Positions 28,000 to 36,679 of a stretch of DNA of 64,000 nt are shown here, one piece after another (the first letter of the stretch is position 1; the number at the start of each line of letters is the position of its first letter). The stretch covers positions 1 through 64,000 of the forward strand of contig JAPLFP010000360.1 in assembly GCA_026390585.1 (NCBI GenBank), read 5' to 3'. A program made the translations under genes and the position numbers. The notes under the pieces were generated by a model that saw only the letters and a program-made list of their open reading frames with translations, had not been told where the DNA came from and searched no databases. This DNA is from Ignavibacteriales bacterium (GTDB lineage Bacteria; Bacteroidota; Ignavibacteria; UBA10030).

Positions 28000-30471
28000 A
28001 TGAATCGCTCTCTTGTTTCTCTTGTAGCCGTTGTTTGTATGATCTGTGCGGCTTCCCTCACGGCTCAAGCTCAAGTGAGTTCTGTCGTCCTGCGCGTGAA
28101 TGCGCCTGTCGTGAGTCAAAACCAACCCTTGCCAATCAGCGTTGAGTTCACTCCCAGCGGCAATGTCGAGCGCGTCTTCCTCAGATATCGCGGGTTCGGG
28201 GAAAGTGAGTACCGGCAGCAAGAAATGCTCATGGCTGGCAATTCTGCAACAGCCACCCTCGCGGCTCAATACGTTATGCCCCCATACATTGAGTATTACA
28301 TTCTGGTGGCGTTGTCAAGCGGCCGCTCCGAGACGTTTCCCATCGAAAATGCTGAGTCAACTCCCCTCAAGGCCACAGTGAAACCCGTTGATCCAAAATC
28401 CCTCGAAGTGCGCGTCCTCAGTCCTGAGCAAGGCGAGACCGTAGCGAACGAAGATCTTGTTATTGCCGTTTCACTCTTCTACGCCACAGACAACGTGAAC
28501 AAGAAGGGGACGAAACTCTTCCTCAATGGAGTTGATGTCACGGCACAGGCAATATTCTCCGACGATGTTATCCTGTATTCACCCGCAACCTTCCCTCGCC
28601 CTTTGAGTCTTGGCGTTCAGTTTCTCCGCGTCGAGCTCTACGACAACAGCGGCGGGTTGTACCACACCATCGAATCAAACTTCAGCCTCTCAACAGCTGC
28701 TGCGATCGCTGCTGAAGAGTCAAGGATGCGTTTTGGGTTGAATGGTTCGGCAGAATTCCGAAACGAAGATGTTGGCGTTACAAAGAACACGTTTGTCCGC
28801 GGACAGTTACAGGCGGCCGGCACATTCAAATCCCTGAACTTTGGCTCGAATATCTTCATCACCAACGAGGAAAAATCCGACCGCCAGCCACAGGATCGCT
28901 TCATGGCGTACGGGGATCTCGATGTCCTCAAGGTTCAACTGGGTGATGCATTCCCGAAATTCCCGACGAACATCGTCAGCGGTAAGAGAGTGCGGGGTGT
29001 TTCAGCAAACCTTCTGCTGAAGTTCTTCAACGTCGACTTTGCCTACGGCGAAACGATGCGTAGTATTGATGGATTTGTCGTCGATACATTAAAATATGCC
29101 GACACCACTGCGGCCAAATCCCGACCTGCAAACACCGTCCAGCAACCCGGATATCCGCTGCGATACTTGACCTTCCAGTCTGGCACGTTCTCCCGCAGCT
29201 TCATGGCTATCAGGCCGAGCTTTGGGTCGGGAGAAAACTTTCAGTTCGGTCTTACATATATGAATTCCAAAGACAAGGTCGAGTCAATCAAATATGGCCT
29301 TACACCCCAGGAAAACCTCGTTGCCGGAACCGATCTGCTTATAGCGTTTGACGACCAGCGATTCCGCATCGACGGCCAGGCTTCGCTAAGCCTGACAAAC
29401 CGCGACATCAGCACGGGGAACTTCACCGATGCAGACTACGCTCTCCTCGCCGGAACGAACGACCCAACCCTGACTCCATCTCAAAAGGCCGATCGACAGA
29501 AAACTTCTGATGACCTTAAGAAAATAGCCGACTTCGGCGGAAAATTCATCACGGTCAATGAAAACCTGTTCCCGCTCAACCCCGTTGGCAAGGGCCTTCC
29601 CGGTGTTGCCTATGATGGCACCCTCTCACTCAATTATTTCAACAACTACATCCGGGCGCAGTACTACCAACGCGGCGCGGCGTATCTTTCTTTTGGCAAC
29701 GAGTTTCTCCAGGCAGATATCCAGGGGCTGGCGCTTTCAGACCGCATACGGCTGTTCCAGAACAGGGTTTTGCTGAGCCTTTCCTACGAAAAGCGAAAAG
29801 ACAACACTGCCGAAACCAAGGTGGCCACCACGACCTACGGCAATATGAACGGATCGTTGACGATATTCCCCGCAGCCAACCTGCCGTCATTCACACTCGG
29901 TTATGGCGTCCTTTCGCGTTCAAGCGATGCGAGCTTGACCGATTCGCTTCAGAAGCTGTACGCTGCTGACGATCAGACAAGTCGGATTTCCCTTCAAATC
30001 AATTATGATTTTACACTCGGCGCGCGCCACAACCTTTCTCTGGGTGCAAACCTGTCCGACAAGAAGGACAATCTCCCCGTCAACCTCAACCGGGGCGAGC
30101 AAAAGAACAACAGCTATTTCGGATCACTCACGACCTTTTTCCGGATTCCGCTGCAGACAACGATTTCATTCAACACCAACATGACACAGAGTTCTGCCTT
30201 GATCTCTTCACCTCTTGCAGGGATTCCCTTGCAGGACTTCAAGCTCACCTCTTTTTCGCTCAACGCCCAGTACCGCTTGCTTGAGGACAAACTGCGTCTC
30301 GCCTCAACGGTGAGCAATTCGTCTGGCGATCTTAAGCGGACGCTTGTGCAGGTTGGCGCCGATTACTCCATCACGAACAATCACGCGCTGGCGTTTGAGT
30401 ATGATTACATCAACAACACTGGCTACAAAAACGACAGCATCATGAGCCTGATCTATCGGTTCAACTTCTAA
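28000..30471 (+). CDS. Large outer-membrane beta-barrel-type protein with N-terminal Ig-like domains
   Basis: Signal peptide MNRSLVSLVAVVCMICAASLTAQAQ; Ig-like regions; long amphipathic alternating C-terminal half ending in aromatic ...IMSLIYRFNF. Confidence 0.8.
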   Translation: MNRSLVSLVAVVCMICAASLTAQAQVSSVVLRVNAPVVSQNQPLPISVEFTPSGNVERVFLRYRGFGESEYRQQEMLMAGNSATATLAAQYVMPPYIEYYILVALSSGRSETFPIENAESTPLKATVKPVDPKSLEVRVLSPEQGETVANEDLVIAVSLFYATDNVNKKGTKLFLNGVDVTAQAIFSDDVILYSPATFPRPLSLGVQFLRVELYDNSGGLYHTIESNFSLSTAAAIAAEESRMRFGLNGSAEFRNEDVGVTKNTFVRGQLQAAGTFKSLNFGSNIFITNEEKSDRQPQDRFMAYGDLDVLKVQLGDAFPKFPTNIVSGKRVRGVSANLLLKFFNVDFAYGETMRSIDGFVVDTLKYADTTAAKSRPANTVQQPGYPLRYLTFQSGTFSRSFMAIRPSFGSGENFQFGLTYMNSKDKVESIKYGLTPQENLVAGTDLLIAFDDQRFRIDGQASLSLTNRDISTGNFTDADYALLAGTNDPTLTPSQKADRQKTSDDLKKIADFGGKFITVNENLFPLNPVGKGLPGVAYDGTLSLNYFNNYIRAQYYQRGAAYLSFGNEFLQADIQGLALSDRIRLFQNRVLLSLSYEKRKDNTAETKVATTTYGNMNGSLTIFPAANLPSFTLGYGVLSRSSDASLTDSLQKLYAADDQTSRISLQINYDFTLGARHNLSLGANLSDKKDNLPVNLNRGEQKNNSYFGSLTTFFRIPLQTTISFNTNMTQSSALISSPLAGIPLQDFKLTSFSLNAQYRLLEDKLRLASTVSNSSGDLKRTLVQVGADYSITNNHALAFEYDYINNTGYKNDSIMSLIYRFNF

Positions 30472-30494
30472 GTCTGACATCTGAAAGGCGTTCA

Positions 30495-32699
30495 ATGGCC
30501 TCCTCCACGTTTAAGAAGAAGGCCCTGACATGGCTTGTCAGGGTTGGAATCGGGCTGGGGATTGGAATTCTTGTTGCGCTCATCCGACTGTGGGATCCGG
30601 GCTTTATCCAAAGCGTCGATCACCTCTCAACCGATTACCGATATCAACAGCGGCATGATCGTTTGAAGGCAAGCGGCGAGCTCTGGGATGCGAAGAAGCT
30701 TGCTAATGTCGTGATCATTGGCATAGGAGAGGACGACATGAAGTCCCTCCCCGAATCGTTCCCCTTTCCCCGCTCCTACTACGCACACATTATTGAAAAC
30801 CTTGAACGTTCCGGAGTAAGGGCGATCGGACTCGATGTCACTTTTGAGTCGAAGCGCGATAGCGCATCAGATGCCGCGTTTGACGCCGTGCTGAAGAAAT
30901 ACAACAATATCGTTCTCGCGGCGAAATACGAAGAGTCGACGGGGGGCGGAAAATATCGCTTGAGTACGCTCGAGCGGTCCTACAGCAACATTTTCTATCA
31001 ACCGGGCAGGCGTGTTGGCATCGTCAGCATTGCCGGCAAGGATCGCGATGATGTCGCGCGACGGTACCTCCCCATGATCTATGTTGGCAATTTCCTTACC
31101 CCAACGTTTGGTTTCGCTCTTCTGAATTCCATTTTTGGCCTTAGCGATACCGCTGTCGTAGAGCTGCGCGATAGGAACTTTGTTCTCGCAGATCGGTTAA
31201 TCCCACGTTACGATGGGCGCTCGTTCTTGCTTAACTACTATGGCCCTAGCAATACGTTCCGCTACATTAAATTCACTGAGGTCATAGACGATTCTACATT
31301 CAAAACAAAAGAAGAACTCGAGTACGACACAAACATCGACCAGTTTGACAGCGATCCAGAACTCCAGGTTTCATTAAAGGACAAGATTGTTCTGATCGGC
31401 TCAACAATGCCGGAAGAGCGAGACTTTCACTCGACCCCATTGCTCAACATCGACGGGATGACGTCTATGAATGGAGTGGAAATTCACGCCACCGCCATTC
31501 AGAACATCCTCGATCAGTCCTACATCCAGAGGGCAGAGCCCACGCTGGAATTTGCCCTGATTATTATCCTCGCACTCGTAGTGACACTCATTCTCATGCC
31601 TCTCCGGACTATCAAGATCCGATACGTGGTAGTACTTGAGCTTGCCTCGGTGTTCGTCGTTGCGCTTTTCATTTTCGGCGTCTTCGAAATTGCGGTCCGC
31701 TCGTTCACAAACAACAGCACCTTGATCAACATTGTCTATCCCTCGCTTGCGGTAGTACTTGCCTACGTTGGCGCGGCTGTATACCAGTACCTTGCCGAAC
31801 GACAACAGAAGGCCCTTATCAAAAACGTCTTCAGCAAGTACATCAGTTCGGCGGTCGTCAACGAGTTGGTGGCAAACCCTGAAAAGGCAAAGCTCGGCGG
31901 CGACCGACGCGAACTCACCGTATTCTTTTCCGATATCGCAGGGTTCACAACGATCTCCGAGCAATTCCATACGAGGCCCGAAGGGCTAGTTGAATTGCTG
32001 AATGAGTATCTCGATGAAATGACCGGCATCGTTCTTAAACACGAGGGGACGCTCGATAAATACGAAGGTGACGCAATCATGGCGTTTTGGGGAGCACCGA
32101 TCACCCAGAAGGATCACGCTCTCCGCACCTGTCTTGCCTCACTCGAAATGCAGAAGAGACTCGCAGTGATGCGCCCGAAATGGAAGAAAGAGGGTCGCCC
32201 TGGCCTTGAAGTTCGCATCGGCATCAATACCGGCGTTATGATTGTGGGCAACATGGGTGGAAAAGATCGGTTCGACTACACCGTTATTGGCGACAGCGTA
32301 AACCTCGCCTCCCGGCTTGAAGGGGCCAACAAGCAGTACGGATCAAACATCATGATCAGCGACTTCACGTATCAGCATGTAAAGGGACAGGTCCTGGTGC
32401 GCGAGCTTGACCTCATCCAGGTGAAGGGCAAAACCGAGCCGGTGAAGGTGTGGGAGCTTCTCGGGGCTTCAGACACGCCGATGTCAGACAACCAGAAGCA
32501 GTCCCTCGAAATTTATCACGAGGGCCTTCGCCTGTACCGCGAGCGAAGCTGGCAAGAAGCCATCGCCTATTTCCAACAGGCCAAACAGCTCGACCCCACT
32601 TGCCATGTAGCAGACATTTATGAGCAGCGGGCAAACCTCTACCAAATCAATCCCCCACCGGCAGGATGGAACGGCGTTTTTGTGATGACGACAAAGTAG
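30495..32699 (+). CDS. Class III adenylate cyclase with N-terminal CHASE2 sensor domain
   Basis: CHASE2 motifs (VVIIGIGEDDMKSLPESFPFPRSYYAHIIENLERSGVRAIGLDVTFES...), TM bundle, cyclase motifs VFFSDIAGFTTIS, DKYEGDAIMAFWGAP, FDYTVIGDSVNLASRLE, C-terminal TPR-like tail. Confidence 0.95.
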   Translation: MASSTFKKKALTWLVRVGIGLGIGILVALIRLWDPGFIQSVDHLSTDYRYQQRHDRLKASGELWDAKKLANVVIIGIGEDDMKSLPESFPFPRSYYAHIIENLERSGVRAIGLDVTFESKRDSASDAAFDAVLKKYNNIVLAAKYEESTGGGKYRLSTLERSYSNIFYQPGRRVGIVSIAGKDRDDVARRYLPMIYVGNFLTPTFGFALLNSIFGLSDTAVVELRDRNFVLADRLIPRYDGRSFLLNYYGPSNTFRYIKFTEVIDDSTFKTKEELEYDTNIDQFDSDPELQVSLKDKIVLIGSTMPEERDFHSTPLLNIDGMTSMNGVEIHATAIQNILDQSYIQRAEPTLEFALIIILALVVTLILMPLRTIKIRYVVVLELASVFVVALFIFGVFEIAVRSFTNNSTLINIVYPSLAVVLAYVGAAVYQYLAERQQKALIKNVFSKYISSAVVNELVANPEKAKLGGDRRELTVFFSDIAGFTTISEQFHTRPEGLVELLNEYLDEMTGIVLKHEGTLDKYEGDAIMAFWGAPITQKDHALRTCLASLEMQKRLAVMRPKWKKEGRPGLEVRIGINTGVMIVGNMGGKDRFDYTVIGDSVNLASRLEGANKQYGSNIMISDFTYQHVKGQVLVRELDLIQVKGKTEPVKVWELLGASDTPMSDNQKQSLEIYHEGLRLYRERSWQEAIAYFQQAKQLDPTCHVADIYEQRANLYQINPPPAGWNGVFVMTTK

Positions 32700-32741
32700 A
32701 GGGGACACAGAACAACTTTCAGAGTGGAGCCGGGAATCGGA

Positions 32742-32999
32742 TGGTTTCCGGCTTCATTGTTTCTATGGACATCTCGAATGAACCCTCACGCCGTCGGTTT
32801 GAAGAGGTCGACGAACTGCTCGCCTTCGTTTCAATCTACGATGATCATCGCCGTATGCGAGCGTTGGAGGGGGGGTGCGGCTTGGGCGCTCTCTCCATCG
32901 AGATGGCAAAGCTCGGGGCCCGAAAGGTCTACGCCATTGAACAAAAAGTCCCTTCTGGCCGAGCTGGTTGTACGTGTGAACTTTGAGAAAAGGAAATGA
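32742..32999 (+). pseudogene. Degraded SAM-dependent methyltransferase fragment
   Basis: Frame 2 reads FEEVDELLAFVSIYDDHRRMRALEGGCGLGALSIEMAKLGARKVYAIEQ (motif I-like); continuation SLLAELVVRVNFEKRK lies in another frame; both frames stop by about 33000. Confidence 0.6.
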
Positions 33000-33077
33000 A
33001 GTCTCGTTTCGATTTCGGCGCACAGCGCGGGGTGCAGAATGCTCGTTCCGCTGGGCTGGTTAGGTAATATTGCGCCT

Positions 33078-34133
33078 CTATTGCGCCGACACTCTACCGT
33101 ACTGATCACTTTGAAGCATAAACCGAATTGAAATGCGGTGGGTGTTCCCGAGTAATTCGTCTGCCGCGAACCGCGCAAATGAGTAGTCGACATCCAGCAT
33201 ACGAAGGTGGAGACCGGCCCCCACACTCATCTGCTTGACATCGTTATACCCTACCCGCAGAGCAACAGTGCTCTTGTAATCGAACTCCAATCCCGCGTGC
33301 GGATCAAAGCTCACCGGCCCTACACTTGCAATCGACGCAAAATGTCTGTTTTCGAAACGCACATCGACGTCGGCAGCGGGCGTGAGGCGCCCGCCCAGAA
33401 TGTCGATCGAATAGGCGGCACCGAGCTTCAATGTTGGAGACACAAGTTCATTTCGGCCAGTGCTCCATGCAACGAGCGTAGTAGTAACGTCCTGAGCGTT
33501 GAGCCCCAAAGAGAGGTTCGCCATGGGCGAATAGACGGCACCAACATCAAACCCTATGCCCGTGGCCGATTGATCGGCGAGGGTTCGCCGAATCAGCTTG
33601 ATGTTCGCACCATAGACTAACCCCGATGACGACCGCTTCGCATAGGTAAAGTACAGGGCCCAATCCGTTGAGTTGAAGTACGTGATTTTGTCATAATCCA
33701 ATTGGTCCGCGTTGTCGAACACCCCGTTGCCGTTGTTGTCTACCCAGGCATTGCGCGTGTCGGGGATTCCATCAACCCCAAGCCGCAGCACGCTCAATCC
33801 CAAGCTGGCATCCGGACCGTAGGGAATCGCCACACCCGCAAAATCGTAGTTGATGAGGCTGCCGAATCGCTCTTCGTGCATGACGATTGCTTCGGGGTAA
33901 TCGATACGCGCAAGAGCTCCGGGATTCCAATATCCGGCTGTCGCGTCATTCACAAGGGCAACGTGCGCTCCACCCATCCCGAGAGCTCGCCCCCCAACGC
34001 CAATGGCCATAAATTCCCCGGCATATTTCGCAACAGTTTGTGCTGTCACCGATGAGGCCAGGAACACCAAAAATACTACCGCTTGTCGACGCGCCCACAT
34101 GTCTGCCACACTTATTGTGAGTAGGAAGGACAT
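33078..34133 (-). CDS. PorV/PorQ-family outer-membrane protein
   Basis: YAGEFMAIGVGGRALGMGGAHVALVNDATAGYWNPGALA, typical of PorV/PorQ (UPF0164-like) proteins; C-terminal beta-strands. Confidence 0.87.
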   Translation of the reverse strand: MSFLLTISVADMWARRQAVVFLVFLASSVTAQTVAKYAGEFMAIGVGGRALGMGGAHVALVNDATAGYWNPGALARIDYPEAIVMHEERFGSLINYDFAGVAIPYGPDASLGLSVLRLGVDGIPDTRNAWVDNNGNGVFDNADQLDYDKITYFNSTDWALYFTYAKRSSSGLVYGANIKLIRRTLADQSATGIGFDVGAVYSPMANLSLGLNAQDVTTTLVAWSTGRNELVSPTLKLGAAYSIDILGGRLTPAADVDVRFENRHFASIASVGPVSFDPHAGLEFDYKSTVALRVGYNDVKQMSVGAGLHLRMLDVDYSFARFAADELLGNTHRISIRFMLQSDQYGRVSAQ

Positions 34134-34431
34134 AAACGAAAAACCGAATCCACCCTAACGCAATGAATTCGGCCTGCATGCATTGTTAGAGTGACTCACC
34201 GTGCTAATGTTTCATAGTGGTACAGGCTCTAACAATGATCTATAGTCTCTTGTCCTTTCTGATACCAAGATACGGGAAATTTGAAGTGATTGTCAAGCAT
34301 GCGCTCGTTGCACACTTTTCAGCAGAAACTGTATTGATTTTCCGATCAAAATCTCCTATGCTCTGTCTGTTTGTGGGGTTGACTCTGCGGGGACGGCAAA
34401 CTCTTTCCCGAAATACTCTATCGCGGTACGC

Positions 34432-34746
34432 GTGGGCACCTCTTACGATCCTCACTTTTTTGTTCTTTACTCAGCACAACATAGTCGTTGTGGACAGTTT
34501 ATCGAAAGAGCCGATTTCCGTGTCGTCACGAAAGACGATCTCTTTGCCTGGTCACGCGATACTGCGTCAACTGGCGCGGTGCAACCCCTGCCGTTGCACT
34601 GCGATCGTTGCTCTGAAGATGTACCGGCGACACACCTTCGTATCATCAAAGACGTCTATCCTGTCGCGCGCACGATTGTTCCCGAGGTCGAAATCAAGCA
34701 CTTTAATGCAAATGATTGGATCCTGAAAGTAAGAAAGGATTTATAG
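34432..34746 (+). CDS. Small hypothetical protein upstream of the dodecin relic (start uncertain; frame is open from about 34285)
   Basis: ORF ends 12 bp before the dodecin start; contains LHCDRCSEDVPATHLRIIKDVYPVA; no recognised family. Confidence 0.35.
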   Translation: MGTSYDPHFFVLYSAQHSRCGQFIERADFRVVTKDDLFAWSRDTASTGAVQPLPLHCDRCSEDVPATHLRIIKDVYPVARTIVPEVEIKHFNANDWILKVRKDL

Positions 34747-34758
34747 GGAGGCGCGCTT

Positions 34759-34970
34759 ATGCCGAACAACGTTTACAAACACATCGAACTGACGGGAACT
34801 TCCAGCATCTCTATTGAGGATGCTGTCCAAAGCGCAATTGCACGCGCATCGAAAAACGTCCGCAACATGTGATAGGTGGAGATTGTAGAAACCCGCGGGC
34901 ACATTGGAGGGTGGAAAAGTTGTTCAGGGGCAGGTAACGATTAAGGCGGGTTTTACGCCGGAAGAATAGC
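34759..34970 (+). pseudogene. Dodecin pseudogene (two adjacent in-frame stops plus 1-nt frameshift)
   Basis: MPNNVYKHIELTGTSSISIEDAVQSAIARASKNVRNM-TGA-TAG-VEIVETRGHIGG, then after removing one nt near 34912: GKVVQGQVTIKAGFTPEE-stop. Full dodecin-length alignment from memory of the family; RBS gggagg upstream. Confidence 0.85.
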
Positions 34971-35000
34971 AGCCTTCAGAACGAATGCTTCCTGCGCTTG

Positions 35001-35030
35001 AAAAGCTCGGTTTGATTGCCGGGCTTTTTT
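35001..35030 (+). terminator. Intrinsic terminator downstream of the dodecin relic
   Basis: aaaagctcgg-tttgatt-gccgggctttttt: stem with U-tract. Confidence 0.7.
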
Positions 35031-35031
35031 G

Positions 35032-35814
35032 TCAAAGATTATATTGGTCGGGTCGACGTCCTGTAAGCAGGTCGTTATATTGATTGATCTTTTTCTTGTC
35101 AGCATCTTTCAGGTCAATTTCCACCACTGCAACACCCTCTTCTTCCCTTCCCAAGCGTACAAGCACTTCTCCCCTCGATGAAACGATTTCACTTGTTCCG
35201 ATAAATTGGACGTCGACCTCCCCGCGGTTTTCGCGGCCTACTCTGTCGGCGGTGGCGGCAAACACTTTGTTTTCCAGGCATCGCGTTACCATTCCATCGG
35301 GGCAGTACGGCAGGACGAGATTCGATGGATGAGCAATCAACTGTGCCCCCTTGAGCGCAAGTGACCGCGCGGCCTCCGGATACATCCAATCAAAGCAGAT
35401 CATGAGGCCAACTCTTCCAAAGGGCAGCTCGAACACCGGAAAACCAAGGTTCCCCGGTTTGAAAAAGAGATTTTCCCGGTCGAACAGGTGGACCTTCCGA
35501 TAGACTCCGAGAAGCCCCGATGGCCCAACGAGTGCTGCAGAATTGTATATCCGGTCGGCTCGTTCAGCGAACCCATAAGCAACGTAGCAGGAGTTTCGTT
35601 GAGCAAACCCCGTCATCGCGCGGAAGGTGGCTCCGTCAGACTTTTCGGCTAAACGATCAACTTCGTCCGGCGTCGCAAAGTTATACCCCGTGTTGAAGAG
35701 CTCGGGCAGAACATACAGATCTGCCGGTACTTCACGCATCTGCTCTGTCGCAGTGTGAATGTTGACTTCGTTCTTGCCGAATGATGGTTTCGTTTGGATA
35801 ATTGCCAGTCGCAT
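35032..35814 (-). CDS. Carbon-nitrogen hydrolase (nitrilase superfamily)
   Basis: MRLAIIQTKPSFGKNEVN, LYVLPELFNTGYNF (Glu), YRKVHLFDRENLFFKPG (Lys), GLMICFDWMYPEAARSLALKGAQLIAHPSN (Cys). Confidence 0.93.
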   Translation of the reverse strand: MRLAIIQTKPSFGKNEVNIHTATEQMREVPADLYVLPELFNTGYNFATPDEVDRLAEKSDGATFRAMTGFAQRNSCYVAYGFAERADRIYNSAALVGPSGLLGVYRKVHLFDRENLFFKPGNLGFPVFELPFGRVGLMICFDWMYPEAARSLALKGAQLIAHPSNLVLPYCPDGMVTRCLENKVFAATADRVGRENRGEVDVQFIGTSEIVSSRGEVLVRLGREEEGVAVVEIDLKDADKKKINQYNDLLTGRRPDQYNL

Positions 35815-35856
35815 TGCTGTTTCTCTTTCTTCCGATGCCCACCTTACCGTTGAGCT

Positions 35857-36651
35857 TCACCGGCTTCCTGGTTTGCCATATCGCCGTTCGATCGTTCCTT
35901 GGATCGCTTCTCCAATTTTCTTCTGAACGGCGGGATTCATGAGAAGATTGTAGCTTTCTTTGTTGTCGCCAATCTCGAGGAGCACGCGCACTGGACAGTG
36001 GTTCACGGTTTCGTCGAGGCTATAGAAGCTGAGTTTTCCGGTATTCTTGCACCGATAATCGTTCCGGTTCGGCGAGCTGTCCCCCAGCACTCCCCCGTTC
36101 TCCAGTCCGCTTGCCCTACAGACCTCTTCCACAAGTTCCCTGGCCAAGTCTCTGTTGACGCCCTCTTGTTCGTCGCCTTCATGCACATATCCCCAGCATG
36201 CATTTCGTTTTGTTGCCCCGTTGTTGTGTATCGCAACAAATATTTTGGGCTTCAGATTATTTGACTCTCTGATTTCGTAGGTATAACCGGAGATTCGCCC
36301 AACCGAGTCTGTCGCCGAGGAATGGTCAATCTTGGTGTTGCTTCCCTCCCGGGCATGATGGAGGCCCTCAACGTTGTAGCTCCACACCTTATGAACCCTT
36401 GCAACGCTCGTCGACGCAGCCATCGCCGCTTCAACGATTGCATTACATACCAGCGCTTCGTTGAAGTTAACGCCGGTGTCATTTTGATGCGAGGGTTGGT
36501 AGACAATAACCAGCTCTTCTTGCGCGTTTCCACTGCCGAGTTGTCTACTCGCGCCGCAAGCCGAAAAGAGCAGGGGCGCAAGAAGAAGCAAAAACCACGC
36601 GGCAATCGCCGAGAGACCCTTCGTGCCGAACCTGCATGTCCTGCATTTCAT
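35857..36651 (-). CDS. Lipoprotein with N-acetylmuramoyl-L-alanine amidase-like (Amidase_3-type) domain
   Basis: Lipobox LLFSACGAS; VVYQPSHQND, FVAIHNNGA, VRVLLEIGDNKESYNLL resemble Amidase_3 zinc-ligand segments. Confidence 0.7.
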   Translation of the reverse strand: MKCRTCRFGTKGLSAIAAWFLLLLAPLLFSACGASRQLGSGNAQEELVIVYQPSHQNDTGVNFNEALVCNAIVEAAMAASTSVARVHKVWSYNVEGLHHAREGSNTKIDHSSATDSVGRISGYTYEIRESNNLKPKIFVAIHNNGATKRNACWGYVHEGDEQEGVNRDLARELVEEVCRASGLENGGVLGDSSPNRNDYRCKNTGKLSFYSLDETVNHCPVRVLLEIGDNKESYNLLMNPAVQKKIGEAIQGTIERRYGKPGSR

Positions 36652-36679
36652 TCATTGTTCCTTTTGTGGGTTGCGCTGT

